Assembly (NCBI GenBank): GCA_946406115.1 | Contig: OX291540.1 | Coordinates: 9,048,563 to 9,112,562 of the forward strand | Source of the DNA: Apoda limacodes | Taxonomy: Eukaryota > Arthropoda > Insecta > Lepidoptera > Limacodidae | Direction: 5' to 3' | Length of the DNA: 64,000 bases | Notes under the pieces: model-generated | Databases searched by the model: none | What the model was told of the DNA's origin: nothing | What the model saw: only the letters and a program-made list of their open reading frames with translations | Program-made: the position numbers and the translations under genes | In this document: positions 20,797 to 32,290 of the stretch, one piece after another | Position numbering within the stretch: the stretch's first letter is position 1 | Layout: each line of letters begins with the position of its first letter

Positions 20797-23700
20797 AAAC
20801 AACCCTACACTGTAGTTATAAGAGCATTGCAATCAAATGACAATAAACACGTCCTATTGATCCACTTCAAAAAGAACACTTCGGTCAAAATTTAAATTCA
20901 CATTTTTATATACCATATAAGCTAGGTACTAAATAAGATCACCTAATTAAAAAATATATCAGATCGTAACTAAGGACATAAATATAAAGAAACATTCAAA
21001 TCTTAACAAACACAGTCGTCAAATTAGTGTTCCGTAGAATGAGAATTATTGCAGATAATCTGGAATACCGCTTTGTTAAAACATTTTTCGTTTTGAGGAA
21101 TAAAAGTTAGAGGGAATGTTTTTTCGTCGCGTGCATTTGAAACTTTTGGCTTTTGGGCTCTAGCGCAAGAAAGTTTGTGAAATCGATTACTTCCAGGCTT
21201 GTTGGTGCCACATGTGATAAGAAGGCTGGCTGCCTTAATCAAAGGTTTGGTAAGGTAATTCAACGAGGTAAAGCAAGCAATGAATCTTATTTCATAACTT
21301 TAACGATTCAAAAGAGTTTGTAAAAACCTTATTTAAATAAAAAAAAATACTTTGACTTTGAAATGTTTGCCAACATGCCTCAAGGATTAGGCCTTTTCGA
21401 CCATAATTTAACAGTAGTGATTTTTTTTAAGAGAAATGTTTATTTTTAAATAGGATTTATACTTTGTTTAACTATATATGTTACAATATAACTATATATA
21501 AATTTGAAAGACTTACTCAACGGCATCTCTCAATAAGGAGTGCGTGTTTATTCTTCATATAATTCATAAAATTGTATAGAAAGCAACCCTTACAAAATGA
21601 TTTTTTTTTATTTTATAAAAAAACTCTATGGTGATTTGCACTGTTGTCTTATACACCATTATGTATAAGACAAAAGTATTATTATAAAGTTATTACATAC
21701 GGACGGACGGACAAACATTACGAAATATTAAGGGTTCCAAGACGTAATTTGAATATTAAATAGGTCGTGTTTTTTTACCGACATAATGTACATTAATTAT
21801 GCCCTTAATATGAGTAATCCAAATTGGCCAAGATACGTAGCTGTGTCATATAGATTCTTTTTTTTAACTTAGTTGGATTATGACATTGACCGCATTAAAG
21901 CTGCGAACAAAATACGCCTATAGCGTATATAGAGTATTATGTCTATAGTCATCATAATACGATGCGTGGACTTCATCCTGTTACTATAAGGGAGATGCAC
22001 ACACGCACATCCCAGCCACGCTCAATAAAAATCTAAACCGTCTTATGTGTGCGTGTGTCAGGTATCTGTCACCCGTGGATAATAATCTCAAGTGTGGCAA
22101 CCCTGCGCCTAGTACGTGCCTGCCTACCGAACAACTTACTGCAGAAATAGGGATACGTCCACAGGGAACATTTTCCAAAATAAAACCTGGAATTTCACTG
22201 TCCTTTTTTAATACTTACCTATATGTCTTTAATATATTTATTTTGGATAAACAGTTTGCATTTTTTTTTTGTATTAACTTTTATTTATAATGATTACGTC
22301 GTAATGTAACAAACTATTTTTTTTTTTTATAATCATTCAAGGAATCGCAGTAATAAATATCACACAACATCATTAAGCATGAAATATTTGTCTAAAATAT
22401 AAAAACAACTCATAACAATCATGTTATAATATTGTTATGGAATTATACTTTAAGGAAGTATTTTCTGTACCTAAAAAAGCAAAGGATAGATAATTTCGGT
22501 AACCGCGGCTTAACTTTGTACGCATACGGCAGTTTCCACTGCGCATGTCTGTGTTTCGCTCATTCCGGACTATTTGTTTTGTCGTTACACTATCAAAAAG
22601 CTTCGGATAGCACGTTAAGTGGTATCTTCCTGCTTAATTATCCAATTTCTGAACGCACCCTGTGAATTTACAAGTGTGAAAACTATCGTGAAAACGTTTG
22701 TTGGTTCCCTTGGGGAAATCAATCAACAATCTCACAAGTGTTCCCGCCATTAGTTGAATTTTACCGCGTGTGTTTGTGTCTCTAAAACTTAAAAACTTAG
22801 TTATAGCTAAGCAAAAGCAATAAAGTGTTCCTATAACTATTTGGAAAACCTAATTTTCTTTTGTTTTGTAGACTGAAGACAATAAATCGGTAGATTATCT
22901 GCATTACGGCAGACCAAGGACTGCGGAAGCATCCGCGCAAAAACAGACTTAATTGGTCAGTAGAGTGAACGTTTCTACATATTTAAACATTCATCTAAAA
23001 ACTTTTCTCGTATTCGTGAATACTGTTATCTTTTTACCTCGGAACGAGTTTAATAAACAATAATCGATTTTGTTTTTAATTAATAGTCGATTTTGTTTAT
23101 TATTAATTCAGCAGGAAGTTGAAAATATTTGTTGCTAAAATGAATATTACGTCAACGACAGATGGTAAGTTTTGTTTACACACCTACTTTATATTCTTTA
23201 TGACAAGCAAACGGACATCTACCCGAAAAAGAAAATATCATAAAAGTGTCAATGGAAATGTGGAGATATTAAGACTATCGTTGCCATGCCTTCTGATGAC
23301 CCACTTTTCATCATACGTCTGTTTGCAAAATCTGTGTCTGGTTACTGATACTGTACTTAATAAATTAATATTATCCTATAAGCTAAAAAATATAAATATA
23401 AACTACCTATTGTTTGTCTGACAACAATAAAAGTAAACTAAAACGCCCAAAATCCTAGTATTTAGTATATTTAAGCCAATATACTTAACAAGAATTGTTT
23501 AATACGATATAAGTTTTTTCATAAAACCGTTTTCCATTTTCATTTCATTGCTGATTCATTAAAAGTTAATAAAAACAATTTTTTTTGTTTGTTTTAGAAC
23601 ACATATCTGCAGTAAGCTTTTCAGCAGTTTTTTTAGTTTAGAGCTGGTAACCCTGGTTGCAATAATAGGCCACGACGATATCGTTGGATTATCGCCAGAT

Positions 23701-24429
23701 ACCATAAAGACGATCAAATAACAAAAAGATACTGGAGTACACATTTAGTATACGTACTGTATTAGTGTTTGCAAGTACTAAGTTTCATAAACAACGCTCT
23801 CACGCGTTCAGTCGTCTTTACAACAACGAGTCTAGGCTCGAGCTGCCCTAAATAATCTTGATTTGCCTAATGGCGGCCAATGTGATTGAGGATAGAGATG
23901 AGTGACATTGCAATAAAACATCAATATTTTTATAGAAATATCAGAATTTTGCTAGTAATATAATCGCATACTTACCGCAAAAACAATTCCAAAATAAAAA
24001 TATCAGGGAGTGGTCATGTACCATATTTGCATTTAGGCATGGTTAGAGTTAAACACTGTGCGATGCGAAATACAACATATATTTAAAAGTTTATGTGATA
24101 GTCTGTTTTTATTCTACAAACTAAAATGAAAACTTCGGGCGTTGTTTCTATAGGTAGAAATTTACAACCTACAGGCTAGGTAAGAAAATAAGAAATGGTG
24201 AAGGGGAAACACATTTGTTATCACTGGTTTTCTTCCTTGCTAGGTTAGGGTGCTACCTGACGCCCTACACAAGTATACACAGTGGTAAAAGCTATCATAG
24301 TAACGTCACCAAATACAAAAGGTATTTTGCATTTAACCTTACCAAAAAATGTGAACCTTGTATATATCGTCGGGTAATAACGTTTCTATGACCACTACCG
24401 CTGAAATGCGCACTTACTCCCTTTCATTG
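20797..24429. other. 3.6-kb stretch without host gene
   Basis: Frames at 21024-21263 (-), 22045-22290 (+), 22432-22665 (+) and 23119-23421 (+) show no motif I know. A fragment at 21011-21060 (GTTCCGTAGAATGAGAATTA) and one at 21700-21745 (ACGGACGGACGGACA, AAGGGTTCCAAG) are scraps of the AGGGTTCCGTA repeat. A LINE tail lies at 21295-21365. Confidence 0.45.
21295..21365 (+). mobile_element. LINE 3' tail with TTTGAC repeat
   Basis: TTTAACGATTCAAAAGAGTT, TGTAAAAACC and a terminal CTTTGACTTTGAAAT match a second copy at 48598-48667. A TTTGAC-type tail is typical of a lepidopteran LINE 3' end. Confidence 0.55.
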
Positions 24430-25260
24430 AAGATGCAGTTTCTTCTGTGCGCTCAATAGAAGCCGAAGTATCCCAGGGGAGTGTGCTATCTCAAACGTTT
24501 TACTCATGCTACACCGACGACATCCCGAAGGAGGAGGGGAGAGCTATGCTGGCACTGGACGCTGATGACGCGGTGTACTTGACGTCCTCCATCAGACTAG
24601 ATCACGCCGCTATCAAGATGCAGCGGACCCTCGATGCCTTGCCAGACTGGCTCTCCAAATGGAGGTTGTTGGTTAACGTGAGTAAAACTCAAGCCATCCT
24701 TCTGCACCGCACACAGAAGATTCCTCCACCGCTCCACTTTTTAGGGCAACAAATAACATGGTGCCCAACGTAAAGTACCTTGGCGTCCTCATTGACCGGC
24801 TCCTGACCATAAAGGCGCATGTGACTAGCATCGTCAATCAGACCAGATCCACACAGGCTATGCTCGCTCCAGTGCTCAGGGCAAAACTCCCAATACGGAC
24901 AAAGCCTACAAAACTTATATCAGACCCCGCCTCACGTACGCAGCACCGGCGTGGTACGCACTTCTAAGCGAAACCCAGCGCAAGCGGCTACGCACTCAAT
25001 AAAACAAGGCTCTTCGTACCATAGTCGGCGCATCCCGCTATGTGAGGAACGCTACGATTGAAAAAGACCTGCAGATCGAGTCACTCGATGACTTTGTCGT
25101 CCGCCTCGCTACTAACATGTTCGCGCGCGCTGATGAGTCCCGACTGCCGCACATTAAAAACTTGGCACTGCAGCACGGACAGCAAAGCCTACCCACGGGA
25201 CCTAGTCCTTGAGAAGAGCGATGCTGGTAGCAGGGCACTTCGCGGTAGAGCTGACTCCTA
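24430..25260 (+). pseudogene. Jockey-like LINE reverse transcriptase, C-terminal half
   Basis: 5'-truncated just before the B box: the frame opens with VSQGSVLSQTFYSCYTDDIP, then LALDADDAVYL (normally LALYADD; the aromatic is replaced by Asp), DWLSKWRLLVNVSKTQAILL and, after a +1 shift near 24770, NVKYLGVLIDRLLTIKAHV. Further shifts lead to TYIRPRLTYAAPAWYALLSE and IVGASRYVRNATIEKDLQIE before coding decays near 25240. It resembles the plus-strand LINE at 42-44 kb more than the minus-strand LINE at 9-11 kb. The remaining sequence to about 25520 is probably its 3' UTR. Confidence 0.85.
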
Positions 25261-25694
25261 GCCGAAGACCCATGGAAGCCGTTGGTCAGAAACTGACCCG
25301 AAGAACCTGCCCGTAGTGACGGGCAGCGAATAGCAACCATTTGCAGGAGGCTAGGCCTCGAACAAATTTCCCCACACGCATGTTGTGTGTGTGTGAGAAG
25401 ACACAAACGACACCTACTCCAAGTAAGTGCGCATTGATTCTGTTTCCGTGTTTTTACAGAAGTTGGAATTTCAGAAAGTCGCGGTAACCGCTGTACTTGT
25501 AAAGCAAGTACCATTTTTAACCTTAACCTATGTAACAAAATATTGCGCAATCGAACCCGCGGGCGCAGTTTATATCTAAGTGTAAAGCAAATCGAATTGA
25601 GCACTATCATACTCATATTTATAAATGTTAAAAATATATATTTTTAATAAAGAACGATATAGAAACAGAGTAATCGGATTCTTTTTTGCATGTC

Positions 25695-25950
25695 CATTTA
25701 TCTGTAGACAGCAGGACAGTGCGGTTTCAGAGAAACTTCCTCCCGTGAACGCTTGGGTTGAGGAATGAGCTCCCTGCCAAGGTTGTCTCTAAGCACTACA
25801 GTATAGGCTTCTTCGAAAAAGAAGTAATTGGATGTTTAAAGGGTCGGCAACGCGCAACAGATACCCCTGGTGTAACAAGCGTTCATTGGCTACAGTGATC
25901 ACTTACCATCAGGCTAACCGTTAGCTTGTTTGCCACCTTAGTGGTATAAA
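25695..25950 (+). mobile_element. LINE C-terminus and 3' UTR fragment
   Basis: Starts GTGCGGTTTCAGAGAAACTT (RFQRNFLPRE in translation), then AATGAGCTCCCTGCCAAGGT (NELPAKV), GGGTCGGCAACGCGCAACAG (GRQRATD), and the 3' UTR CTTACCATCAGG and GCTTGTTTGCCACCTTAGTG. It is a 5'-truncated copy of the LINE seen at 54 kb. Confidence 0.75.
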
Positions 25951-27970
25951 GAATTAATAAAGCATTAATTTAGCAACCACCACAATATCAAAATAATCAA
26001 TAATCATTCGCAATATCAAGAACTTGCATGCATTGCTAAGGAATTACACAATGTTCACTAAAGTAGACTTTTAGCTTTAAGCCGTAAAAATAAATTTTGT
26101 TAACAAGAACATGCTTAACATGCAAATTTAGATCTTAACTGTGGTACATACAGTTCTTTATCGAACAGTGATAAAGTTTCATAGGCATATTCAGGTCATA
26201 ATTATGACTTATCATCTTTTGTTATATTTCCTTCAGCTAAATGAAATTTAGCGTGTGTGGAGCGTATTTTTTATGTCGGAAGGGAAAATTACGGTCCCTT
26301 TTGTTGTTTTAGGTTTTAAATTACTTTTATCAGGCAAACGATGATTTGGTTTAACGTTTGTATGCGAACCAAAATAGATTGCAACTGACTATGGGTAACT
26401 ATTATACGGAAGAAATGATTATCACCAATATTTTAATTGTAAGTTAAGTTAGTATAGGTATATATTATATCTGAGGTTATATATAGCGTAGATGTAAATT
26501 AATTAATTATAAATAAGAATTTCCACACACAGCGTTATCTTACTTAAACAAAGCAAGGTATGTTACTAGACAACGCATACCAATAATTAAAAACTATTTT
26601 TATAAATAATTATAGTTACATAGGAGAACACCGTGACCCAAAATGAAATAAATAGTAATGTTCAACATATGAATGTACGTACTGTGCGCGAATCGCATCT
26701 CAGCCCTCGGGCCCATGCAATATGCAGGCAGAGTCGCTGCTAAAAGAGCTACCAGATGGCTACCAGGTATTTAGATTAAAAATATGAACAGTCAAATCTG
26801 CGGACTTCAATTAGTTTGATTTCATTATCAGCCCCTGTTGGGGCACGCCCTACCCACACCGAGGGCGATTTAGTTTGTATACGTTCACGTAAATGACGTA
26901 TATTTGTGTATCAAAACACTCACGGATCACACCCCAGTTCATTAACCTTTTTAAATTAATTTGTATGATGGTTTTCCTTTTACTGTTTAAATAATGTTTT
27001 CTTAAATTTGTGATACTTCTGAATTTCAGAACTTCAGGAAAATCATAATATAGGGCCATACCACGATCTGCCTGGGCACATTAGTATGAACATTCTGCCT
27101 TTGTCACACTTTGCATGACCTCCCCTACCCCTATGCGCATGACGTATTAAATGGATGGGCCCCATACGAGACCGCGTAGAGTAGACGCTAACCGTAAACG
27201 CTAGTCTACGTAAATTTAGTGCTCTAGGCTACGACTATAATTTATTTTCATCGTAGGACATGAGATTAGTTGACTTGCTGATGTTCCAAGGAAGCCATAA
27301 GTCCTATAAATAGGTTCAGTCGCTACCACTATACCAGTTTTTTGTGATCTATAAGCGAGTTATTCGAGTGTTCATTCAAATATGTACCTATGTATATGTG
27401 TAATTGGTTTCTTCGAAAACGGCTTTAATAATTTGGATAAAATTTTGTTTTCAAATGTTTTCCGTCTTTGTTCAACCAATGTTTCTATTCCGTTTCGTTA
27501 CGAGATTGAAAGGAATAACCTGTGTTATGTGCTTATCTTTTTATAGTTTATCCGCATTGAATTTTCCGTGGGTGAAAATAATCTTGTGATAAATATAATA
27601 AAATAATGCCGTTTCACACGTAAGTTGAAAAAAGCATTTTGATTTGCAAGAATTTTCGATATCTTCATATAACTTGTGAAAATCAACAAAATAAATTATG
27701 AGAATTATTATTAATAGGCTTTGTTTTTATTTGTAATAAATTCCTAAATTCAATAAATATAGAAATTTATTCTTTAGCAAGATTTATATAAATCATGTTA
27801 CGCTTGGTCCTGTATCTCAGGTTACATGACCTTGTTTGACACGTTGCATGACATTTCATGCGGATATCTTTTGCAACATTTGACATCAAAATTTACTTAA
27901 TATTGTATATTGTTGAACGTCTACTATTGTTGTATATATTGTAACTACAAATACCTCTATATAAGACTTA
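25951..27970. other. 2-kb stretch with no recognised gene
   Basis: The frame at 26850-27059 (-) and that at 27404-27589 (+) are short and featureless. Nothing else recognised. Confidence 0.45.
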
Positions 27971-28782
27971 CTAGCTGACCCGGCGAACGTTGTTTCTCTT
28001 TTTTTAAAACAACTGCCGCACCAACCTATTGTGAAACGGTTGTACTAATTCAGAAAACATCCCCGGCGTGTGCATAACAACATACCATTATTATCGGTTT
28101 ACCCTTATTGCGGAAGTTCGACACGTACTTGACCCTTTTTTTCTTTCTTATAAACCTTTTCTATCATCTGTGCGTTGATCTGTCAGTCAGTCATCAAGCC
28201 AAGGCATTTGAAATGTAGAACAGGTAGGAAAAGAAAACTATAAGTATTATTATACATAAAAATCAAACTCCTAAAAAGTGCATAAACTCTTTAAGCTTAG
28301 AAACCTTCAAATAGGGTACTTATAAAGTACGGTGACTTTCGAGACATTCCAATTTTAAAGAGTATTTTCTTATGTCAACATTTTTTGGATAAAATCGGAT
28401 TGGATTTTTAAACATGTGTCAAATTAAAATGTAATTTAAATCAAAAGCACAAAGGAGTATTGATAACAACTCCGAAGCAAATCTCCGCCAAAATAACTTT
28501 CTACCCCTTTTTAGCATCGTTAGGGGATGAATTTTAATAAAATAGGAAACACGTCTTCCATCAATTCTGTTAAAAAGGTTTATGCGAAATTTTAAGTAGA
28601 TTGGACCAAGAAATCACGCTGTGCCAGACAAATTTTACCCACCCTTTTCGGTAATCCTTTCTTATCGGATGCCTACGTCATACAAAGAACCAACGCTCCA
28701 AGTTTCAGGTCTCTACGATCAGAGGTTTAGGCTGTGCGTTCATCCGTCAGCCATTCAGGACAAAACGTTTTATATGTATAGA
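27971..28782 (-). mobile_element. Helitron-like family 2, end-to-end copy
   Basis: On the plus strand the copy runs from A|CTAGCTGACCCGGCGAACG to TTTTATATGTATAGA; on the minus strand this is 5'-TC...CTAG-3' followed by T. Internal blocks are AACCTATTGTGAAACGGTTG, GCGAAGTTCGACACGTACTTG-like text with the palindrome lost, GAGACATTCCAATTTTAAAG, TAGCATCGTTAGGGGATGAA and GGTCTCTACGATCAG. No ORF. Length 0.8 kb. The repeat unit that is multiplied in the 51-kb and 59-kb copies is single or degenerate here. Confidence 0.7.
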
Positions 28783-28824
28783 AGATAAAGACCTAGTACA
28801 TCAATCTTATAAATACAAACTTGT

Positions 28825-28899
28825 GCCTCGATAGCTTATTTGGTAGAGCACTTACACGGAGTGTAAGGATTGTTGCAGGTTCAAGTCCTGGTTCGAAGT
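28825..28899 (+). pseudogene. tRNA-like sequence
   Basis: Has a good A box (TAGCTTATTTGG) and a perfect B box (GGTTCAAGTCC). A D stem GCTT/GAGC, an anticodon stem CTTAC/GTAAG with a seven-base loop ACGGAGT, and a T stem with one mismatch can be drawn. The loop would put GGA in the anticodon but position 33 is C instead of U, there is no long variable arm as tRNA-Ser would need, and the acceptor stem pairs only with a shifted, mismatched 3' strand. A tRNA pseudogene or SINE head is more likely than a working tRNA. Confidence 0.5.
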
Positions 28900-29804
28900 A
28901 TATCTTTTGATTGCATCTTTGCTATGGAAATCTAATACCTTTAAACGATAATCTGAATCTCGAAAACGGCTCCAATGATTTTCATGAAATTTAGTGTGTC
29001 GGTGGTTTCGGGGGCGATAAATTTATATATCTCGGTTTCATTTTTAGGAAACGTCGTTTTATCCGTGTTTTCAGGCAGTGATAAACTGAAAAATATGACT
29101 CTGCCTTGCATCTATTGGCGACTAGTAATACTATTATTTTTACCGACACAGCAACACTAAAGTTACTTGACAATAGATGGCGTTGTTAAAAAAAAACGAA
29201 CAAAGCTCGGACCCCAGGTACTATTTATTTATGTTGGTAACTACAAATACAGCAAGCAAGCGTTACTAATTAAAAAAAAAAAAATAGTTTGGATTTGGAA
29301 ATGTATTCTCCTTTAGTAAATTATTCGGAAATATATATTTGTGCTTCATTTTGCGCTATTGAAGAACCTATATAGCTTTGTTACGCGCAAGAAAACTGAG
29401 TTAGGCAAGAAATAACGAAATTCATACTAATATTATGAAACTGTGTACACTTTCGAATGTTTGGGAACAAAGTATGAAGAGTATAAAATACCTAACGCCA
29501 GAAGTCGTTCTTTTAAATTCTTTATTATAATTAGAAATCAACAGTGACAGCTTTGATTCCCAAGAACAACAAAGACCTTTACACTACACATGTTCTGAAA
29601 AAACCTTCATGCACAGTCAAAAATAGGGATGAAAGTACGTGTTTGCAGAGATTATTACTTTCTTGCCCGTTTAGAGGGAGAAAGTGGTAATAAAAAAGCA
29701 AATTCTATTTAAAAGCTGAAGAAACAATTAAATAGCTTCTTTTTATTTGGTATAGTGCTATCTGAGATTAAAAAAGCGAACCAATATCAATTTGAAAAAA
29801 TAAC
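28900..29804. other. Non-coding stretch
   Basis: Short overlapping frames near 28975-29173 on both strands lack any motif. Nothing else recognised. Confidence 0.45.
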
Positions 29805-30201
29805 TCACTATAACCTTTTTTTTTTTTTTTTTTTTTTTCTAACTACTGTCTACTGTTGTTGGCCGCAGATGGCCTTTACAACTACACGCGGACTAACTTT
29901 TGCTGCGGTGCTACTTGCACTCTTCAGCGAAAAGTTGGGGCGGTTTGCGCAAGGGTGTCCTGGACACGAACCTCGGCTTGGGCAACCGCTCTTAGAAACT
30001 AAAATATGTATCTAACTAAAATTTACCGCCGTTTCGGAAAAGCAAAGGCGTTCTGAAGAGAAGAAAACGGCAAGAAACTCTTCAGCCCTCGCCTATTATT
30101 ATTTTAATCTAACTAGTCAAAGTGCCCGGGTATATTAGTGAAACTATTATACCCGCGCACTTGAGTGTGTTTGTGTGAGTGCTAAAACCTATCTAGTGTT
30201 C

Positions 30202-30221
30202 CGTCGCCGCCGGCGGCGACG
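30202..30221. repeat. 20-bp perfect GC palindrome
   Basis: CGTCGCCGCCGGCGGCGACG is identical to its reverse complement. It lies between ORF1 and the 3' UTR of the LINE insertion, in a short block with further GC-rich text including GTTCGCGAAC. Confidence 0.85.
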
Positions 30222-30333
30222 TATTCTGTATAGTATATTTGTAAAAGCTGTGTTCGCGAACGCGGGCGCGGAAGGCGCTTGAGCTGTGAGCTTACTGATA
30301 ATACCATCGTCTGTGCGGGGCGTAATTAAAAGA

Positions 30334-31158
30334 TTAGTGGGAGGGTGCAAAGTGCTCTAAAGCACTTAGTAGGGAAGCGTGCTCGAGCACGGCCGAGACT
30401 CTTTGCGTCGCCGACGACGCATTGCGAATTTTGTTCGCTAACTGGGAGATTTCCTCAATGTTGATAACATTGAGGAGTTCCAGCACCACATTTAGGTCTG
30501 CTAGAACATCAGTGGACGCTAGCGACGGGCTAGGTACCGCTGTATTCATTTTTGGCGCGGGTTGAGACAACGGGGCCAATTTCCGCGCCGGGGGGACAGG
30601 AGTCGCCTTAAGGGGGGCTCCTGTCTGAGATACGGTGGGACGGGGGACTGCCTTCGGGGCTGATGCAGTAGGCTGCGGCAGCAGAGGGGCAGAAATATTT
30701 TTTGTGATTGGCAGAGAGGGGTATTGCCGCTCCGAGAAGGGAGCGGCCGCCCTTGCCTTAAGAGGGGTGGGGGGGGCCTTATTTGCCGCCGCCGCGTACG
30801 AGCGGGGAGCCTTAGGGCACCCGCGGTAGTTCGCGGGGTGGCCTGCCATGCCGCATAGGACACAGCTTGGGGGCTCGGGGTTGTCCCTTTGCCTTTTGCA
30901 AAGGGCTGTGCCACCATGGTCCTCAAGGCACTTAACGCAACGGGGGAAGCCGTTGCAGTTTTTGGCCGAGTGACCGTAATTTTGGCAGCGATGGCACTGC
31001 CCTGGGTAGGTCCGTTTGTTCGGTTGTTCAACAACCAAGCCGGACAATTTACAAATCTCCTTTACGGAGAAGATTCGTTTGCCCTCTGGGGAGAAATTAA
31101 GTACCACTAAAACTAGGTTTAGTGGTCTTTTTGATCTGCCGCCGATCATACGGTGCAC
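30334..31158 (-). CDS. LINE ORF1 gag-like nucleic-acid-binding protein, 5'-truncated
   Basis: An open 274-residue frame without stops, ending at its natural stop. Residues about 10-45 (LNLVLVVLNF...IFSVKEICKL) resemble the PRE_C2HC region that precedes zinc knuckles in jockey gag proteins. Three Cys/His knuckles follow: residues 55-68 (CX2CX4HX4C), 74-87 (CX2CX3HX5C) and 99-114 (CX2CX4HX6C). Residues 120-215 are rich in Pro and Ala, and the end is helical and hydrophobic. Such proteins bind the LINE RNA. The first codon of the frame is GTG at an internal position; the true N-terminus was lost when the copy was 5'-truncated at 31173. It is likely not expressed. Confidence 0.85.
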   Translation of the reverse strand: MHRMIGGRSKRPLNLVLVVLNFSPEGKRIFSVKEICKLSGLVVEQPNKRTYPGQCHRCQNYGHSAKNCNGFPRCVKCLEDHGGTALCKRQRDNPEPPSCVLCGMAGHPANYRGCPKAPRSYAAAANKAPPTPLKARAAAPFSERQYPSLPITKNISAPLLPQPTASAPKAVPRPTVSQTGAPLKATPVPPARKLAPLSQPAPKMNTAVPSPSLASTDVLADLNVVLELLNVINIEEISQLANKIRNASSATQRVSAVLEHASLLSALEHFAPSH

Positions 31159-31184
31159 TGCATGAACCGGATGTCACTATAACC

Positions 31185-32055
31185 AACCGACCAACCAACC
31201 AATTATAACCAACAGAAAACATAACCATAGCTTGTAATTATTCGGTACAGCGCCATCTATGTTTATAAATGAATTAATATTTGTTGAGTAAATTAAAACT
31301 TTAATTAATTATATTTTATTATCCTCGCATTTGTAGTGTAAAGCACTATGTATCACTCGGGATGAATGACGATTTCCACCTCGTGTGTTTCAAACTACAC
31401 CCTCGTCGGTAATCAGTCACTTTCACCCCTTGGTGAACAATGTACTATTAACCGATCGTCGAAATCAACTTAATGTGTACAAGTGGTTTGAATAAAATTT
31501 GCCGCATCGATGTTACATAAGCTTGGAAGTTCTTTCTTAGTACGGTTTATTTTAGGTGCTGCAGCACTCTATGCTGCAGACATGTTTTATTGGTTTGCCA
31601 TTTAACCAACAACATTGAAAGCTTATAAAAATACTAACAGTTCTTGCGACAGATGCAAACTTGTGCAGCGAGCCACGCTAAAATATTCAGCACTCGCGCT
31701 GCTTGAAAGGCTGTGATTTTTAAGACTGCAGTTGGCCTCTATTATGAAGAAAGTAACGTTGGTTACCTATACATTTGAAAAACTATAGAAGTGAAAATAC
31801 TAACATTAAGGTGTATTAGAACATCTTTTTTTCATACAAACTGTATTATACTTAATATCCTTAACTATAGAAATTTTGCTACTCAAAACGTGCAATTATC
31901 ATAAAGGTTTTGTAACCTCAGGAACCCGATGGGCAACGACTATTTAATAGCTTAAATTAGTAGTAAAGTCATGTAGAAATAGTAATGAACAAAAATTAAA
32001 ATAATATCAGAAACTAAAATTACGTAGATTACTAGTATCATTAAATAGTTCAAGT
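31185..32055. other. Non-coding stretch
   Basis: Begins with an AACC/GACC/AACC-type simple stretch (31182-31203), then AT-rich text with no recognised feature. Confidence 0.5.
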
Positions 32056-32290
32056 TATTTTGGTGTGGAATCTCTTCGGCTAATAGCCTCCTCCAAAAAA
32101 TTCCACTTATCTGTGTCTAAAGTGACAGCTGCCCACTCTCGTTCTACATTCGCAGCAATCTCTTTCTTGGCGAGCGCTTGGCCAGCCTTTTATTCTGGTA
32201 CCTCGATACCCTTCCCTTTTTGTTGGCCTGGTTGAACATCGATCGTCAGAATTCCTTGCGTGCGACATGCTCGGCCTACCTCCATTTAAG
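32056..32290 (-). pseudogene. Possible RTE-type LINE C-terminus
   Basis: On the minus strand the last 45 residues before a stop read ALAKKEIAANVEREWAAVTL and DTDKWNFLEEAISRRDS, similar in pattern to the RTE-type ending with a Trp-containing helix and an LEEA motif. Further upstream GRPSMSHAR resembles the GRP motif of the same region in another frame. Similarity is from memory and weak. Confidence 0.3.

Larger units (their letters stand above)
29816..31173 (-). mobile_element. ORF1-only LINE insertion with target-site duplication
   Basis: Bounded by the 11-bp direct repeat TCACTATAACC at 29805-29815 and 31174-31184. On the minus strand the element reads: 5'-truncated ORF1 (gag), a 230-base GC-rich spacer, a 3' UTR with the GTTTCTTGCCGTTTTCTTCT motif also present in the LINE at 52.7 kb, and a poly-A tail (the T-run at 29816-29838). 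No endonuclease or reverse transcriptase lies between ORF1 and the tail, so ORF2 is deleted, giving a plan like mammalian HAL1 half-LINEs. The tail and duplication show target-primed reverse transcription supplied in trans. Confidence 0.8.

Noticed and set aside
25038..25616. 192-codon frame on the minus strand
   Set aside because: It is the antisense shadow of the LINE reverse transcriptase and its 3' UTR at 24.4-25.5 kb.
26633..26760. SINE fragment suggested by CCGTGACCCAAAATG
   Set aside because: Only 15 bases match the family b SINE; the flanks do not continue the match.
30546..31034. 162-codon frame in the same region as LINE ORF1
   Set aside because: A shifted-frame shadow of the GC-rich ORF1; the zinc knuckles are only in the 30334-31158 frame.
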